Origin: Allgaiera indica
GTDB taxonomy: Bacteria > Pseudomonadota > Alphaproteobacteria > Rhodobacterales > Rhodobacteraceae
Direction: 5' to 3'
Assembly (NCBI RefSeq): GCF_900106675.1
Contig: NZ_FNOB01000005.1
Location: forward strand, 157,046 to 221,045
Length of the DNA stretch: 64,000 nucleotides
A program made the position numbers and the translations under genes. Below, one piece after another: positions 26,666 to 33,841 of the stretch. Numbering within the stretch: the first letter of the stretch is position 1; every line of letters starts with the position of its first letter. The notes beneath the pieces are model-generated. The model was not told the origin of the DNA. It was given only the letters and a program-made list of their open reading frames with translations, and did not search any database.

Positions 26666-27294
26666 ATCCGCACCTCGATCACCGGCACGCTGGGCACGTC
26701 GCCCGCCTGAAAGCTGGCCACCGAGGTCTGTATCCGGTCGGTATCGAAGCGCACCGGCACGTCGAATTCATAGCCCGCCGTCACCGGCGCGCCGACATCG
26801 GGGGGCTCGGTGAAGCTGACCATGCCGGTCGTCGGATCGACGCTGAACTGCAGCCCCTCGACCAGCGGATCACCGGCGATACCCACCCGCACGCTGCCCG
26901 CGACGGGCTTGGTGATCGGGCGCGCATAGCTTTGATCGCCCGAGCGATAGACCTTCACCAGCGGAAAGGTCACCGTCTCGCCATCACCCAGCGCGATCAC
27001 CTGATCGTCGAACGCCACCTCGCGCGAGGCCGGGCAGGACCTGTAATCCGTCCAGTCCTTCCAGCGGAAACCGTTCAGCTGCCCGCGGCGGGCCTCGAAA
27101 AAGGCCACCAGGGCTTCCATGTCATCGAGCGACCGCAACCCCACACCGGCGTCGAACCGCCGCCGCGATTGCGCCCAGGGGGTGTTGCGTTCCTCATAGC
27201 CGTTGGCCAGCGTCACGATCTCCGTGCGCCGCTCTGGCCCGCCCAAAGAGCCAAAGCTCAGATTGGCGGGAAATCTCACCTCGTCGAATGCCAT
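26662..27294 (-). CDS. GTA distal tail protein, DUF2460 (g12)
   Basis: The protein has 210 residues, beginning MAFDEVRFPANLSFGSLGGP. The DUF2460 signature includes GYEERNTPWAQSRRRFDAG and FFEARRGQLNGFRWKDW. It forms the ring at the lower end of the tail tube, where the baseplate attaches. The start ATG is one base beyond the g11 stop, and the stop overlaps g13. The longer in-frame upstream extension lies inside g11 and is not used. Confidence 0.94.
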   Translation of the reverse strand: MAFDEVRFPANLSFGSLGGPERRTEIVTLANGYEERNTPWAQSRRRFDAGVGLRSLDDMEALVAFFEARRGQLNGFRWKDWTDYRSCPASREVAFDDQVIALGDGETVTFPLVKVYRSGDQSYARPITKPVAGSVRVGIAGDPLVEGLQFSVDPTTGMVSFTEPPDVGAPVTAGYEFDVPVRFDTDRIQTSVASFQAGDVPSVPVIEVRI

Positions 27295-27295
27295 C

Positions 27296-27952
27296 TTACC
27301 TGTTCCTCTGCCCGCGCTGGATCGCCCGGCCCAGCTGCGCCGCCACCTGGGACTGACTTTGCCGGAAGCCGCGCACATCCGGCGTCGTGATGTTCATGAC
27401 CACGTTGACGGTGCGGCCCCCGCCCTGCGCCTGCACCCCCAAACGCCCGTCCGGTCCCCGCGCCAGCGGCATGATCGCCTCGGGTCCGGCCTCGCCCATC
27501 AGGCCGCGCCCGCCGCGCATCGCGAACCCGGTGGGCTGCGCCACCACGCCGCCCTTGGCAAAGGGCATCACCCGCCCCTGCGCGAAGGGCGCGCCCTGGG
27601 CGAAGGGCTGGATCGACGACATCACCCCTTGCAGCCCGCTGGCCAGCGCGCCGCCGACCGCGTTCTGCACCGGCTTCATCGCGATCGCATAGACCGTATC
27701 GACCATGGTCTTCGCCACACCCCGCAGCGCGTCCGACAGCTTCATCCCGTCGAACACCAGCCCGTCGAACGACCGCCGAAGGCCGCGCCCGATCCCGCGC
27801 GAAAGCACATCCACCTCGCGCCCGGTGAACACCAGGCTGTCGCGCATCCGCCCGAGTTCGCGGTCAAAGGTCGCCGCCATTCCGGCCGACGCCCCCAGGC
27901 TGACCTCCAGCGCGTCGATCTCGGCCGTCAGCTGCGTCACATCCACCATCAT
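27296..27952 (-). CDS. GTA tail tape-measure protein (g11)
   Basis: The protein has 218 residues, short as expected for the short GTA tail. An N-terminal coiled-coil-prone region (LTAEIDALEVSLGASAGM) precedes the characteristic FDGLVFDGMKLSDALRGVAKT segment. A Gly-rich part with FAKGGVV and GEAGPEAIMPL follows; these are hallmarks of phage tape-measure C-termini. The chosen start is the first of two adjacent ATGs, preceded by AAGGGCAGG. An ATG ten codons upstream is also in frame. The gene overlaps the unusually long g10.1 frame by 89 bases. Confidence 0.92.
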   Translation of the reverse strand: MMVDVTQLTAEIDALEVSLGASAGMAATFDRELGRMRDSLVFTGREVDVLSRGIGRGLRRSFDGLVFDGMKLSDALRGVAKTMVDTVYAIAMKPVQNAVGGALASGLQGVMSSIQPFAQGAPFAQGRVMPFAKGGVVAQPTGFAMRGGRGLMGEAGPEAIMPLARGPDGRLGVQAQGGGRTVNVVMNITTPDVRGFRQSQSQVAAQLGRAIQRGQRNR

Positions 27953-28172
27953 CCTGCCCTTTCGCCCGGCCGGTTCCCGCATCGGGATAGGCCCGTACCA
28001 AATCTTCCAGCCGCGCCCGGGTCAGCGGCGCCCGCGCGCCGCCCAGCCCCAGCATCAGCATCAGCTCCACCGGCGTGAGCCGCCAGAACGCCTCGGGCGG
28101 CAACTGCAGCTCTCGCAGCCCCGCGCGCATCAGCCCGGGCCAGTCCAGGCCCAGTGGCGCCCCGTCGCTCAT
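27864..28172 (-). CDS. GTA tail assembly small protein, rcc01693 family (g10.1)
   Basis: The core, residues 5-67, has the family signature LDWPGLMRAGLRELQLPPEAFWRL and a following PLTRARLEDLVRAYPD. Homologues end shortly after this point. Here the frame stays open another 35 residues and runs well into g11 in a different frame, giving a low-quality Gly/Asp/Arg tail (GQDDGGCDAADGRDRR). Either the protein really is longer, or a small indel removed the normal stop. It is coupled to g10 by ATGA. It probably acts with g10 as a tail assembly chaperone. Confidence 0.82.
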   Translation of the reverse strand: MSDGAPLGLDWPGLMRAGLRELQLPPEAFWRLTPVELMLMLGLGGARAPLTRARLEDLVRAYPDAGTGRAKGQDDGGCDAADGRDRRAGGQPGGVGRNGGDL

Positions 28173-28504
28173 GGCGCGTCCGGCAGCGCGAAGGCACGCG
28201 CCAGCAACTCGGCCGCCACCCGGGCGGCCTCTAGCGGGCCGCCGCCGATCTCGGCGCTGCGCAGATCCGCCGCGCCGCCGGCCCAGCCGCCGCCACGCAG
28301 CCCCGCCACCACCAGCGCCAGCACGTCGCGGGTGGAAAACCGCCCGCCTTCGAAGCGTTCGACCAGGGCGATCAAGCTGTCCTCGCCCAGGCCGGCCTCC
28401 AGTTCCGCCAGGGCGCCCAGGGTCAGCTTGCAGACATGGCGCTGACCGTCGACGATCAGCGCCACCTCTCCGGCCCAGGGATTCACCATCGGAGAATCCG
28501 CCAT
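28169..28504 (-). CDS. GTA tail assembly chaperone (g10)
   Basis: The protein has 111 residues, starting MADSPMVNPWAGEVALIVDG; the ATG shares a base with the g9 stop (TGATG). The conserved block CKLTLGALAELEAGLGEDSL followed by LVERFEGGRFSTRDVL identifies the GTA TAC-like family found between the major tail protein and the tape measure. It should help polymerise the tail tube around the tape measure and is not expected in the finished particle. Confidence 0.9.
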   Translation of the reverse strand: MADSPMVNPWAGEVALIVDGQRHVCKLTLGALAELEAGLGEDSLIALVERFEGGRFSTRDVLALVVAGLRGGGWAGGAADLRSAEIGGGPLEAARVAAELLARAFALPDAP

Positions 28505-28917
28505 CACAGCGCCGTGAAGATCAGTGCCCCGGCCGAGGCCATCGACATCTCGAACGTGGCCTCGCCGTCATGGGTGCCGGCATAATCGATCGCGGTGATC
28601 TGGAACGGCCCCTCGACCGTGCCGAAACCGGGGATCACCACCTGAAATCCGGGCGTCGCACCGTCGAAGAATATCTGGCGCGCGCGCTCGTCCGTCGTGG
28701 CATCCTTGAAGATCCCCGACCCAGACAGAGCCGCCGATTTCACCCCCGCGCCGGCCAGCAGCTCGCGCCAGCCTCCCTGGCTTTCCAAAGAGGTCACATC
28801 CACCGTCTCCGCGTTGAAACTCAGCCGCGAGGCACGCAGCCCCGCGATCGTCTCGAACTGGCCACCGCCGGTCATGTCGAGCTTGATGAGAAGATCCTTG
28901 CCGTTCTGGGCCACCAT
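28504..28917 (-). CDS. GTA major tail protein (g9)
   Basis: The protein has 137 residues, beginning MVAQNGKDLLIKLD; this ATG has CGGAGAATTC upstream. It belongs to the TP901-1-like major tail family (TIGR02126), with FNAETVDVTSLESQGGWREL and GTHDGEATFEMS. It forms the tail tube by stacking rings. A hairpin-bearing gap of 77 bases separates it from g8, unusual in this tightly overlapping cluster. It is also one of the two most abundant structural products expected. Confidence 0.95.
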   Translation of the reverse strand: MVAQNGKDLLIKLDMTGGGQFETIAGLRASRLSFNAETVDVTSLESQGGWRELLAGAGVKSAALSGSGIFKDATTDERARQIFFDGATPGFQVVIPGFGTVEGPFQITAIDYAGTHDGEATFEMSMASAGALIFTAL

Positions 28918-28951
28918 GGCGAATTCTCCGAATTGTACATGATATCGCGAC

Positions 28952-28975
28952 AATCCCCTGGAATCGTCGGGGATT
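28952..28975 (-). other. RNA hairpin between g8 and g9
   Basis: AATCCCC pairs perfectly with GGGGATT across a ten-base loop, 35 bases before the g9 start. On the transcript it lies just upstream of the g9 leader. It has no U-tract, so it is more likely a processing or stabilising element than a terminator. Confidence 0.45.
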
Positions 28976-28994
28976 TAAGTTGGATTTGTGAAAG

Positions 28995-29402
28995 TCATTC
29001 CTCGACCCTGGCGCGAAAGACCAGGTCGATCCTGCGCGCCGCGCCGTTCTCCGTCCGCTCTGCCTTGGCGGTCAGAAAGCCGATCCCGACCAGTTGGCCC
29101 ACGCTCAGCACCAAGGGCGCATCGACCAGCGCCGCGGCCACCGCGGCCGCCGCCTTCTTGGCCTCCTGGAACCCGGCGGCGGTGGAATGGACGCTGATCG
29201 TCAGCCGGTGTTCCGCCCCCTGGCCGGTCGAATCCGAACGGTCCCGCACCTGTTCCGGTCCCAGCACCACGAAAGTCGCGGGCTTGTCGCCCGCCGGCAC
29301 CGCGTCATAGACGCCGCCGCCGACCAGCGCCGACAGCGCCGCATCGCCCGAAAGCTGGGCAAAGACCGCGCTTTGCAGCGCCGCGGATGTCGCATAGCTC
29401 AT
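28995..29402 (-). CDS. GTA tail terminator, DUF3168 (g8)
   Basis: This 135-residue DUF3168-family protein begins MSYATSAALQSAVFAQLSGD. HRLTISVHSTAAGFQEAKK is the family block. It caps the tail tube at the neck. ATGA overlap with g7 fixes the start; upstream in-frame sequence belongs to g7's alternative frame. Confidence 0.92.
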   Translation of the reverse strand: MSYATSAALQSAVFAQLSGDAALSALVGGGVYDAVPAGDKPATFVVLGPEQVRDRSDSTGQGAEHRLTISVHSTAAGFQEAKKAAAAVAAALVDAPLVLSVGQLVGIGFLTAKAERTENGAARRIDLVFRARVEE

Positions 29403-29749
29403 GCCGCCACCTCCTCGCGCGCGAAACAGGTCAGGTACTGCCCCTCCGGGTCGCGCTCGGCCACGGCGAGGATGGTGAAGATCCGCGTGCCCTCGCGCAG
29501 GCGCTGCCCCGGTTCGGGCCGCGACGGCGCCCCCGGCGGGGCCGCGCGCAGGGTGATCCTGAAGGGCACGCGGGCGAGCGTCACCGCGTCGCCGAAGCTT
29601 TCGCGCCCGGTGCCGGGCCGCAACTCGGCCCAGACGACGCCCTGCGCCGTCCAGGTCTCGGTGAATCCGCCGGCGCCGTCGGGCGCCACGACGGGCGCCT
29701 CCAGCACCAGCCGGCGGTTCAGCCGCGGCGTGTCCATCGCCCGGCTCAT
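29399..29749 (-). CDS. GTA head closure (stopper) protein (g7)
   Basis: The protein has 116 residues and resembles phage head-tail adaptor/SPP1 gp16-like proteins: LNRRLVLEAPVVAPDGAGGF, WAELRPGTGRES and GTRIFTILAVAERDPEG. It sits between the connector (g6) and the tail terminator (g8). It is coupled to both neighbours by four-base overlaps. Confidence 0.92.
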   Translation of the reverse strand: MSRAMDTPRLNRRLVLEAPVVAPDGAGGFTETWTAQGVVWAELRPGTGRESFGDAVTLARVPFRITLRAAPPGAPSRPEPGQRLREGTRIFTILAVAERDPEGQYLTCFAREEVAA

Positions 29750-30348
29750 GCCTGGCCCCCACCCAGCACGCGCACGGTGCGCCAGCGCTCGATCAGGGCC
29801 ATCACCCCGAACGGCATCGCGTCACGCGGGCCGCCGGCGTCATGGCGGTTCTCGTAATAGCCCGTAGCCAGCAGCAGCACCGCCTGGCGCAGATCGGCGG
29901 GCACGTCGGTCCAGGCCGGGCCGAACCCCGCGGTGAACGTGATCCGCGCCTCGCCGCCCGTGGGGATCGTCGGCAGCGCCAGCCCCGTCGCCGCGATCCT
30001 CGGGCGCTGGCTGTCCTTGACCAGCCGATAGGCCGCCGGATCCGCCGGGGTCTGGATCCCGGCCGCATCGACCAGCACCAGGGCCGCAACCGCGCTGACC
30101 GGCGCCAGCGGCAAGGCCTGCCCCTCGGGGTCGCGCCAATAGCTGACACCCCATGAAAAATCTCGCGAAATCAGCGCCTTGCCGATCCGCCCTTCGATCG
30201 CGGCCAGGGCCGAGCGCAGATAGCCCTCGGCCAGCCCATCCTGCACCGCATCATCCGCGAAGCCGGTGCCCAGGCGCAAATGGTCCTTGAACTCGGCCAC
30301 CGGCAGCACCGCCACCGGCACCGGGCTCTGTTCGATCAGCGTCATCAT
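29746..30348 (-). CDS. GTA head-tail connector (g6)
   Basis: The protein has 200 residues. Start candidates are GTG two codons upstream and two consecutive ATGs; the first ATG is favoured because AGGGG lies eight bases before it. It belongs to the phage gp6-like/phiE125 gp8 adaptor family, with VAEFKDHLRLG at the N-terminus and LRQAVLLLATGYYENRHD near the end. It binds below the portal ring. It follows the major capsid gene after a gap that holds a hairpin. Confidence 0.92.
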   Translation of the reverse strand: MMTLIEQSPVPVAVLPVAEFKDHLRLGTGFADDAVQDGLAEGYLRSALAAIEGRIGKALISRDFSWGVSYWRDPEGQALPLAPVSAVAALVLVDAAGIQTPADPAAYRLVKDSQRPRIAATGLALPTIPTGGEARITFTAGFGPAWTDVPADLRQAVLLLATGYYENRHDAGGPRDAMPFGVMALIERWRTVRVLGGGQA

Positions 30349-30462
30349 CCGCACATCCCCTGCAAACCTCCGCCATCCCGGGCGCGCGCCCCCGCCCCGC
30401 CCGGGCGGAGGGAGACAATTGCGCGGCGCGGGCGCCCCTAAGGGCCCGGCACGCGCCCGGCA

Positions 30463-30480
30463 CCCGGCGCGAACGCCGGG
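30463..30480 (-). other. RNA hairpin between g5 and g6
   Basis: CCCGGCG and CGCCGGG form a seven-base-pair stem with a four-base loop, 13 bases after the major capsid gene stop. No U-tract follows on the minus strand. It could protect the abundant g5 mRNA from 3' decay or reduce read-through to g6. The 144-base g5-g6 gap has no other recognisable content. Confidence 0.5.
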
Positions 30481-30492
30481 CCTTCGCCCCGT

Positions 30493-31698
30493 TTAGGACA
30501 GGGCGAACTTCAGCAGCTTGATCGCGGCGAAATCGCTGACGTCGCCGCCGACGCGCTTGGTGGCGTAGAACAGCACATGCGGCTTGGCCGAGAACGGATC
30601 GCGCAGCACCCGCAGATCGGGACGTTCGGCCACCGTGTAACCCGCGCGGAAATCGCCGAAGGCCATCGAAAGGCTGCCCGAGGCGATATCGGGCATGTCC
30701 TCGGCGATCAGCACCGGATAGCCCATCAGCCGCGCGGGCTCGCCCGCCGCCAGCCCGTCCGACCACAGGAAGCGCCCGTCGGCATCCTTCATCTTGCGCA
30801 CCGCGCCCGCGGTCTTCGAATTCATCACGAAGGTCGCGTTGGCGCGGTAATCGGCATCCAGCGCGTAGACCAGATCGACGATCGAATCCACGGCGTTGGT
30901 GGCGGCGAAATCGCCGTCGGCGCCGGTCGCCACATAGCCCAGGCTGCCCCAGGCCCAGGTCGCCTCGGCCACAGCGGGGTGGCTGAGGAACCCCGTCGGC
31001 TTGTCGATTCCGTCGCCCGAGATGAACGATTGCGCCTCGGCGCGGGCGAACTTGTGCGCGATGCGGCCGGCCAGCCAGCCCTCGATGTCGAAGGCGCTGT
31101 CGTCCAGCAGCCGCTGGCTGGCTTTCGGCAGGGCGCTGAGTTCATGCAGCGGGATCGAGATCCGCTCGATCAGCGGCGTGCCGGTCTCGGCCACCGGGCC
31201 GGCCTCGGTCGCCCAGCCCGAACCCACATCGGTATGGTCGATCAACACGTCGAAGCTGGTGGCCTCGACATTCACCACATTGGCGATCGCGCGGATCGAG
31301 GCGGTCGAGGCCAACGTCGAGCGGATCGTCTCGGCGGTCTGGGGATCGACCAGATAGCCGCCCTCGGCTGCGACGGATTCGTTCAGCGCCTTGCCCTCGA
31401 GCACCAGGCCGCGAAGGCCCGCGTCATCGCCCACGCGCAGATAGGCATCCAGGGCCTTGCGATGCGGCGCGCCGTCGTCGACGGCATGGGAAAGGGCCGG
31501 GCGCGCCCGGGTGATAGACTTGCGGTCCAGCATGGTCAGTCGCTCTTCCTGTTGTTGCAACGTTGTCTTCATATCGTCCCGGAAGTTCTTGAATTCCCCC
31601 AGGAAACCGTCCAGCGCGGTCTTCATCTCCGCGCCCTCGTACAGGCCGCCGGACACACCCGTCCCGGCCGCCCGAGCCTTCGTCTCGGTCGTCTTCAT
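30493..31698 (-). CDS. GTA major capsid protein, HK97 fold (g5)
   Basis: The protein has 401 residues from the ATG (MKTTETK), with AGAGGA upstream; an in-frame TTG two codons earlier is possible. Residues 1-100 are charged and coiled-coil-like (delta domain/scaffold, LGEFKNFRDDMKTTLQQQEERL in part). The HK97 fold follows, with EGGYLVDPQTAETIRS at the start of the mature shell protein. It is presumably cut by the g4 protease in the region before residue 110. It assembles the small GTA head. Confidence 0.95.
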   Translation of the reverse strand: MKTTETKARAAGTGVSGGLYEGAEMKTALDGFLGEFKNFRDDMKTTLQQQEERLTMLDRKSITRARPALSHAVDDGAPHRKALDAYLRVGDDAGLRGLVLEGKALNESVAAEGGYLVDPQTAETIRSTLASTASIRAIANVVNVEATSFDVLIDHTDVGSGWATEAGPVAETGTPLIERISIPLHELSALPKASQRLLDDSAFDIEGWLAGRIAHKFARAEAQSFISGDGIDKPTGFLSHPAVAEATWAWGSLGYVATGADGDFAATNAVDSIVDLVYALDADYRANATFVMNSKTAGAVRKMKDADGRFLWSDGLAAGEPARLMGYPVLIAEDMPDIASGSLSMAFGDFRAGYTVAERPDLRVLRDPFSAKPHVLFYATKRVGGDVSDFAAIKLLKFALS

Positions 31699-31731
31699 TT
31701 CCAATTCCTCTCTTGGGTGGTCGGCCGAAAC

Positions 31732-32289
31732 CTAGCGCTCGGCCAGCATCCGGCGGGCCTCATCGAAAGCCGCCGCAAGATCGGCGAGCAGCGCCTCGGG
31801 CAGCGCCTCCGGCGCCTCGCCCTTCGCCGCCACCCGCGCCTCGGGGAGCATCGGGAAGGTCACCAGCGACACTTCCCACAGATCCAGCTCCGACAATTGG
31901 CGCCGGCCCTTCGCGTCACGCTCGGCCACGATGGTACGGTAGCCGATCGACAGGCCCTCGATCGCGCCCGCCTCCAACAGCGCCAGCGCCTCGCGGCCGC
32001 GCGCCACATCGGTCAGCACCCTTCCCTTGACCCACAGGCCATGGCCGTCCTCGCGCACCTCGTCCCACACGCCGATCGGCTGCGCCGGATCATGCTGCCA
32101 AAGCATCTTCACCCGGCCGCCGCGCGCCGCCAGCGCCTTCAACGAGCGCGCATACGCGCCGGCCCGGACGACATCGCCCCCCTGATCCTCTCGCCCGAAG
32201 ACCGAGGCATAGCCCTCGACCACCGCCCCGGCACCGACGCTTAGCGCGGCCTCCGCGGGGCACAACTTCAACTCCAGCCCATAATCCAT
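31732..32289 (-). CDS. GTA prohead protease (g4)
   Basis: This 185-residue HK97-family serine protease is expected to remove the capsid delta domain during maturation. His66 in LWQHDP and Ser114 in EGLSIGYR are the catalytic residues visible. DLWEVSLVTFPMLPEA is the conserved late motif. It lies 18 bases after g3.5 and 33 bases before g5, so it is part of one transcript. Confidence 0.95.
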   Translation of the reverse strand: MDYGLELKLCPAEAALSVGAGAVVEGYASVFGREDQGGDVVRAGAYARSLKALAARGGRVKMLWQHDPAQPIGVWDEVREDGHGLWVKGRVLTDVARGREALALLEAGAIEGLSIGYRTIVAERDAKGRRQLSELDLWEVSLVTFPMLPEARVAAKGEAPEALPEALLADLAAAFDEARRMLAER

Positions 32290-32307
32290 TGCGATTCTTG
32301 CCTTTCC

Positions 32308-32556
32308 TCATTTCAGCAGCGAATCCACCACCAGCCCCGCGCCCTGCGCCAGCATGAACAGAAGCGCGCCATACACTGCCATCCAGATCCGCCGTTCCAT
32401 GCGATCCAGCATCGCCTCGATCTGGCGCAGCCTGGTTTCGATCGCCTGCCAGCGCTCCTCGGCCACGCGCTCATTGGCCTCGATGCGCGCGTGCGCGGCG
32501 TCGAAACTGTCGTAAAGGAACCGCGACCCCCCGCCCGGCGGCCGCCGCCCCGTCAT
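32308..32556 (-). CDS. GTA head formation protein, rcc01685 family (g3.5)
   Basis: The protein has 82 residues. The N-terminus is Arg/Gly-rich, then a long amphipathic helix with heptad character (AHARIEANERVAEERWQAIE, QIEAMLDRMERRI) leads to a C-terminal hydrophobic helix (MAVYGALLFMLAQGAGLVV). Its position between portal and protease and its coiled-coil-plus-helix layout match g3.5. The R. capsulatus equivalent is needed for head formation. The ATGA overlap with g3 sets the start. Confidence 0.85.
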   Translation of the reverse strand: MTGRRPPGGGSRFLYDSFDAAHARIEANERVAEERWQAIETRLRQIEAMLDRMERRIWMAVYGALLFMLAQGAGLVVDSLLK

Positions 32557-33725
32557 TCTGGCTCCGCAAGCCGCGGCAGGCCCAGCAGCGCGCGCTTTTC
32601 CGCCTCGGTCAGGAACTCGGCCGCGCCGACCCGCGCCCATTGCTGATCGCGCTCGGCCGCCAGCGCCGGGACCTGGTCCAGATCCGGCCGGATCTCGACC
32701 TCCGCCCCCGAGAACCCCGCCAGCCAATGCGCGATCGCCGCCGTCACCCGCGACACCAGCGGCACCACCGTCAGCCGATAGAAGGCGCGGTTCGCCTCCT
32801 GATAATTGGCATAGGTCGCGTCGCCCGGAATGCCCATCAGCATCGGCGGCACACCGAAGGCCACGGCGATCTCGCGCGCGGCCCCCTCCTTGGTCTTCAG
32901 GAACTCCATGTCCGAGGGGCTGAACCCCATCGGCTTCCAGTCAAGACCGCCTTCCAGCAGCATCGGCCGCCCGGCATTGCGCGCGCCCTGATGATAGCTT
33001 TCCATCTCGGTGATCAGCCGGTCGTATTGATCCGCGCTCAGGCTGCCCTGACCGTCGGACCCCTTGTAGACGATCGCCCCGGAAGGCCGCGCGGCATTGT
33101 CCAGCAGTGCCTTCGACCAGGCGCTTGCCGAATTGTGCACATCCACCGCCACCGCCGCCGCCTGCAGCGGCGAAAAGCCGTAATGGTCGTCCTGCGGATG
33201 GAACATCTTCACATGACAGATCGGCGCCACCGCCCCGGTCATGTCGAACCGATGCTTGCGCCCGCCCACCTGATACTCGTAGGCCACCGGCCAGCCATCC
33301 GCGCCAGGCACCAGCCGCATCCGGTCCGAGCGCAGCACATGCAGCTCCGCCGGCAGCCGCGCGCCGCCCGGGACGGCCTCCAGATAACCGTTGCCGCTCA
33401 GCAGAAGCTGGCCATACAGGGCCTCCAGCAATTCCGCCCGGCCCTGCGCCGGATTGGGCCGGCGCAACAGGTCCACCAGCGGATGCGCCTCGTAACGCCG
33501 ATCGGCGTCCTGAAACACCAACGGCAAGGCCGCCGCCGCTTCGACGATCATCCGCACCGCCCGAAACCCGACGGGATTGCCCTGAAACCCCGACCGGATC
33601 AGCGAAACCGTGTCGCGCGGCCCCCAGGCCACCCGCCCCGCCCCCGCCCAGGCGATCACCGGCCCCGAGGCCGAAGCCTTCCGCTCGGCCACCGCCGCCT
33701 CCTTGCGCCGCAGGAACTCAAACAT
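32553..33725 (-). CDS. GTA portal protein (g3)
   Basis: This 390-residue HK97-type portal protein forms the dodecameric ring through which DNA enters the head. The ATG at MFEFLRRKEA has GAGGAGAGGCGG upstream; an ATG six codons earlier is also in frame. Conserved segments include IRSGFQGNPVGFRAVRMI, YGFSPLQAAAVAVDVHN, LLEGGLDWKPMGFSPSDMEF in part, and FGVPPMLMGIPGDATYANYQE. It follows g2 after 116 bases that contain a dispersed repeat. Confidence 0.95.
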   Translation of the reverse strand: MFEFLRRKEAAVAERKASASGPVIAWAGAGRVAWGPRDTVSLIRSGFQGNPVGFRAVRMIVEAAAALPLVFQDADRRYEAHPLVDLLRRPNPAQGRAELLEALYGQLLLSGNGYLEAVPGGARLPAELHVLRSDRMRLVPGADGWPVAYEYQVGGRKHRFDMTGAVAPICHVKMFHPQDDHYGFSPLQAAAVAVDVHNSASAWSKALLDNAARPSGAIVYKGSDGQGSLSADQYDRLITEMESYHQGARNAGRPMLLEGGLDWKPMGFSPSDMEFLKTKEGAAREIAVAFGVPPMLMGIPGDATYANYQEANRAFYRLTVVPLVSRVTAAIAHWLAGFSGAEVEIRPDLDQVPALAAERDQQWARVGAAEFLTEAEKRALLGLPRLAEPE

Positions 33726-33778
33726 CCGCCTCTCCTCATCCATGCCAGGACAGACCGCCGCCCGCAGGCCCGACCCAT

Positions 33779-33815
33779 CCTTTCATTGTTCGCCAAAATA
33801 CGCCCGCCGGAGGCA
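33779..33815 (+). repeat. Dispersed intergenic repeat, copy 4, inside the GTA cluster
   Basis: CTTTCATTGTTCGCCAAAAT followed by ACGCCCGCCGGAGGC. It occupies the only sizeable gap (g2-g3) of the head gene block. Confidence 0.55.
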
Positions 33816-33841
33816 TCCCGCCCCCGGCCACGGGCGCCGCG

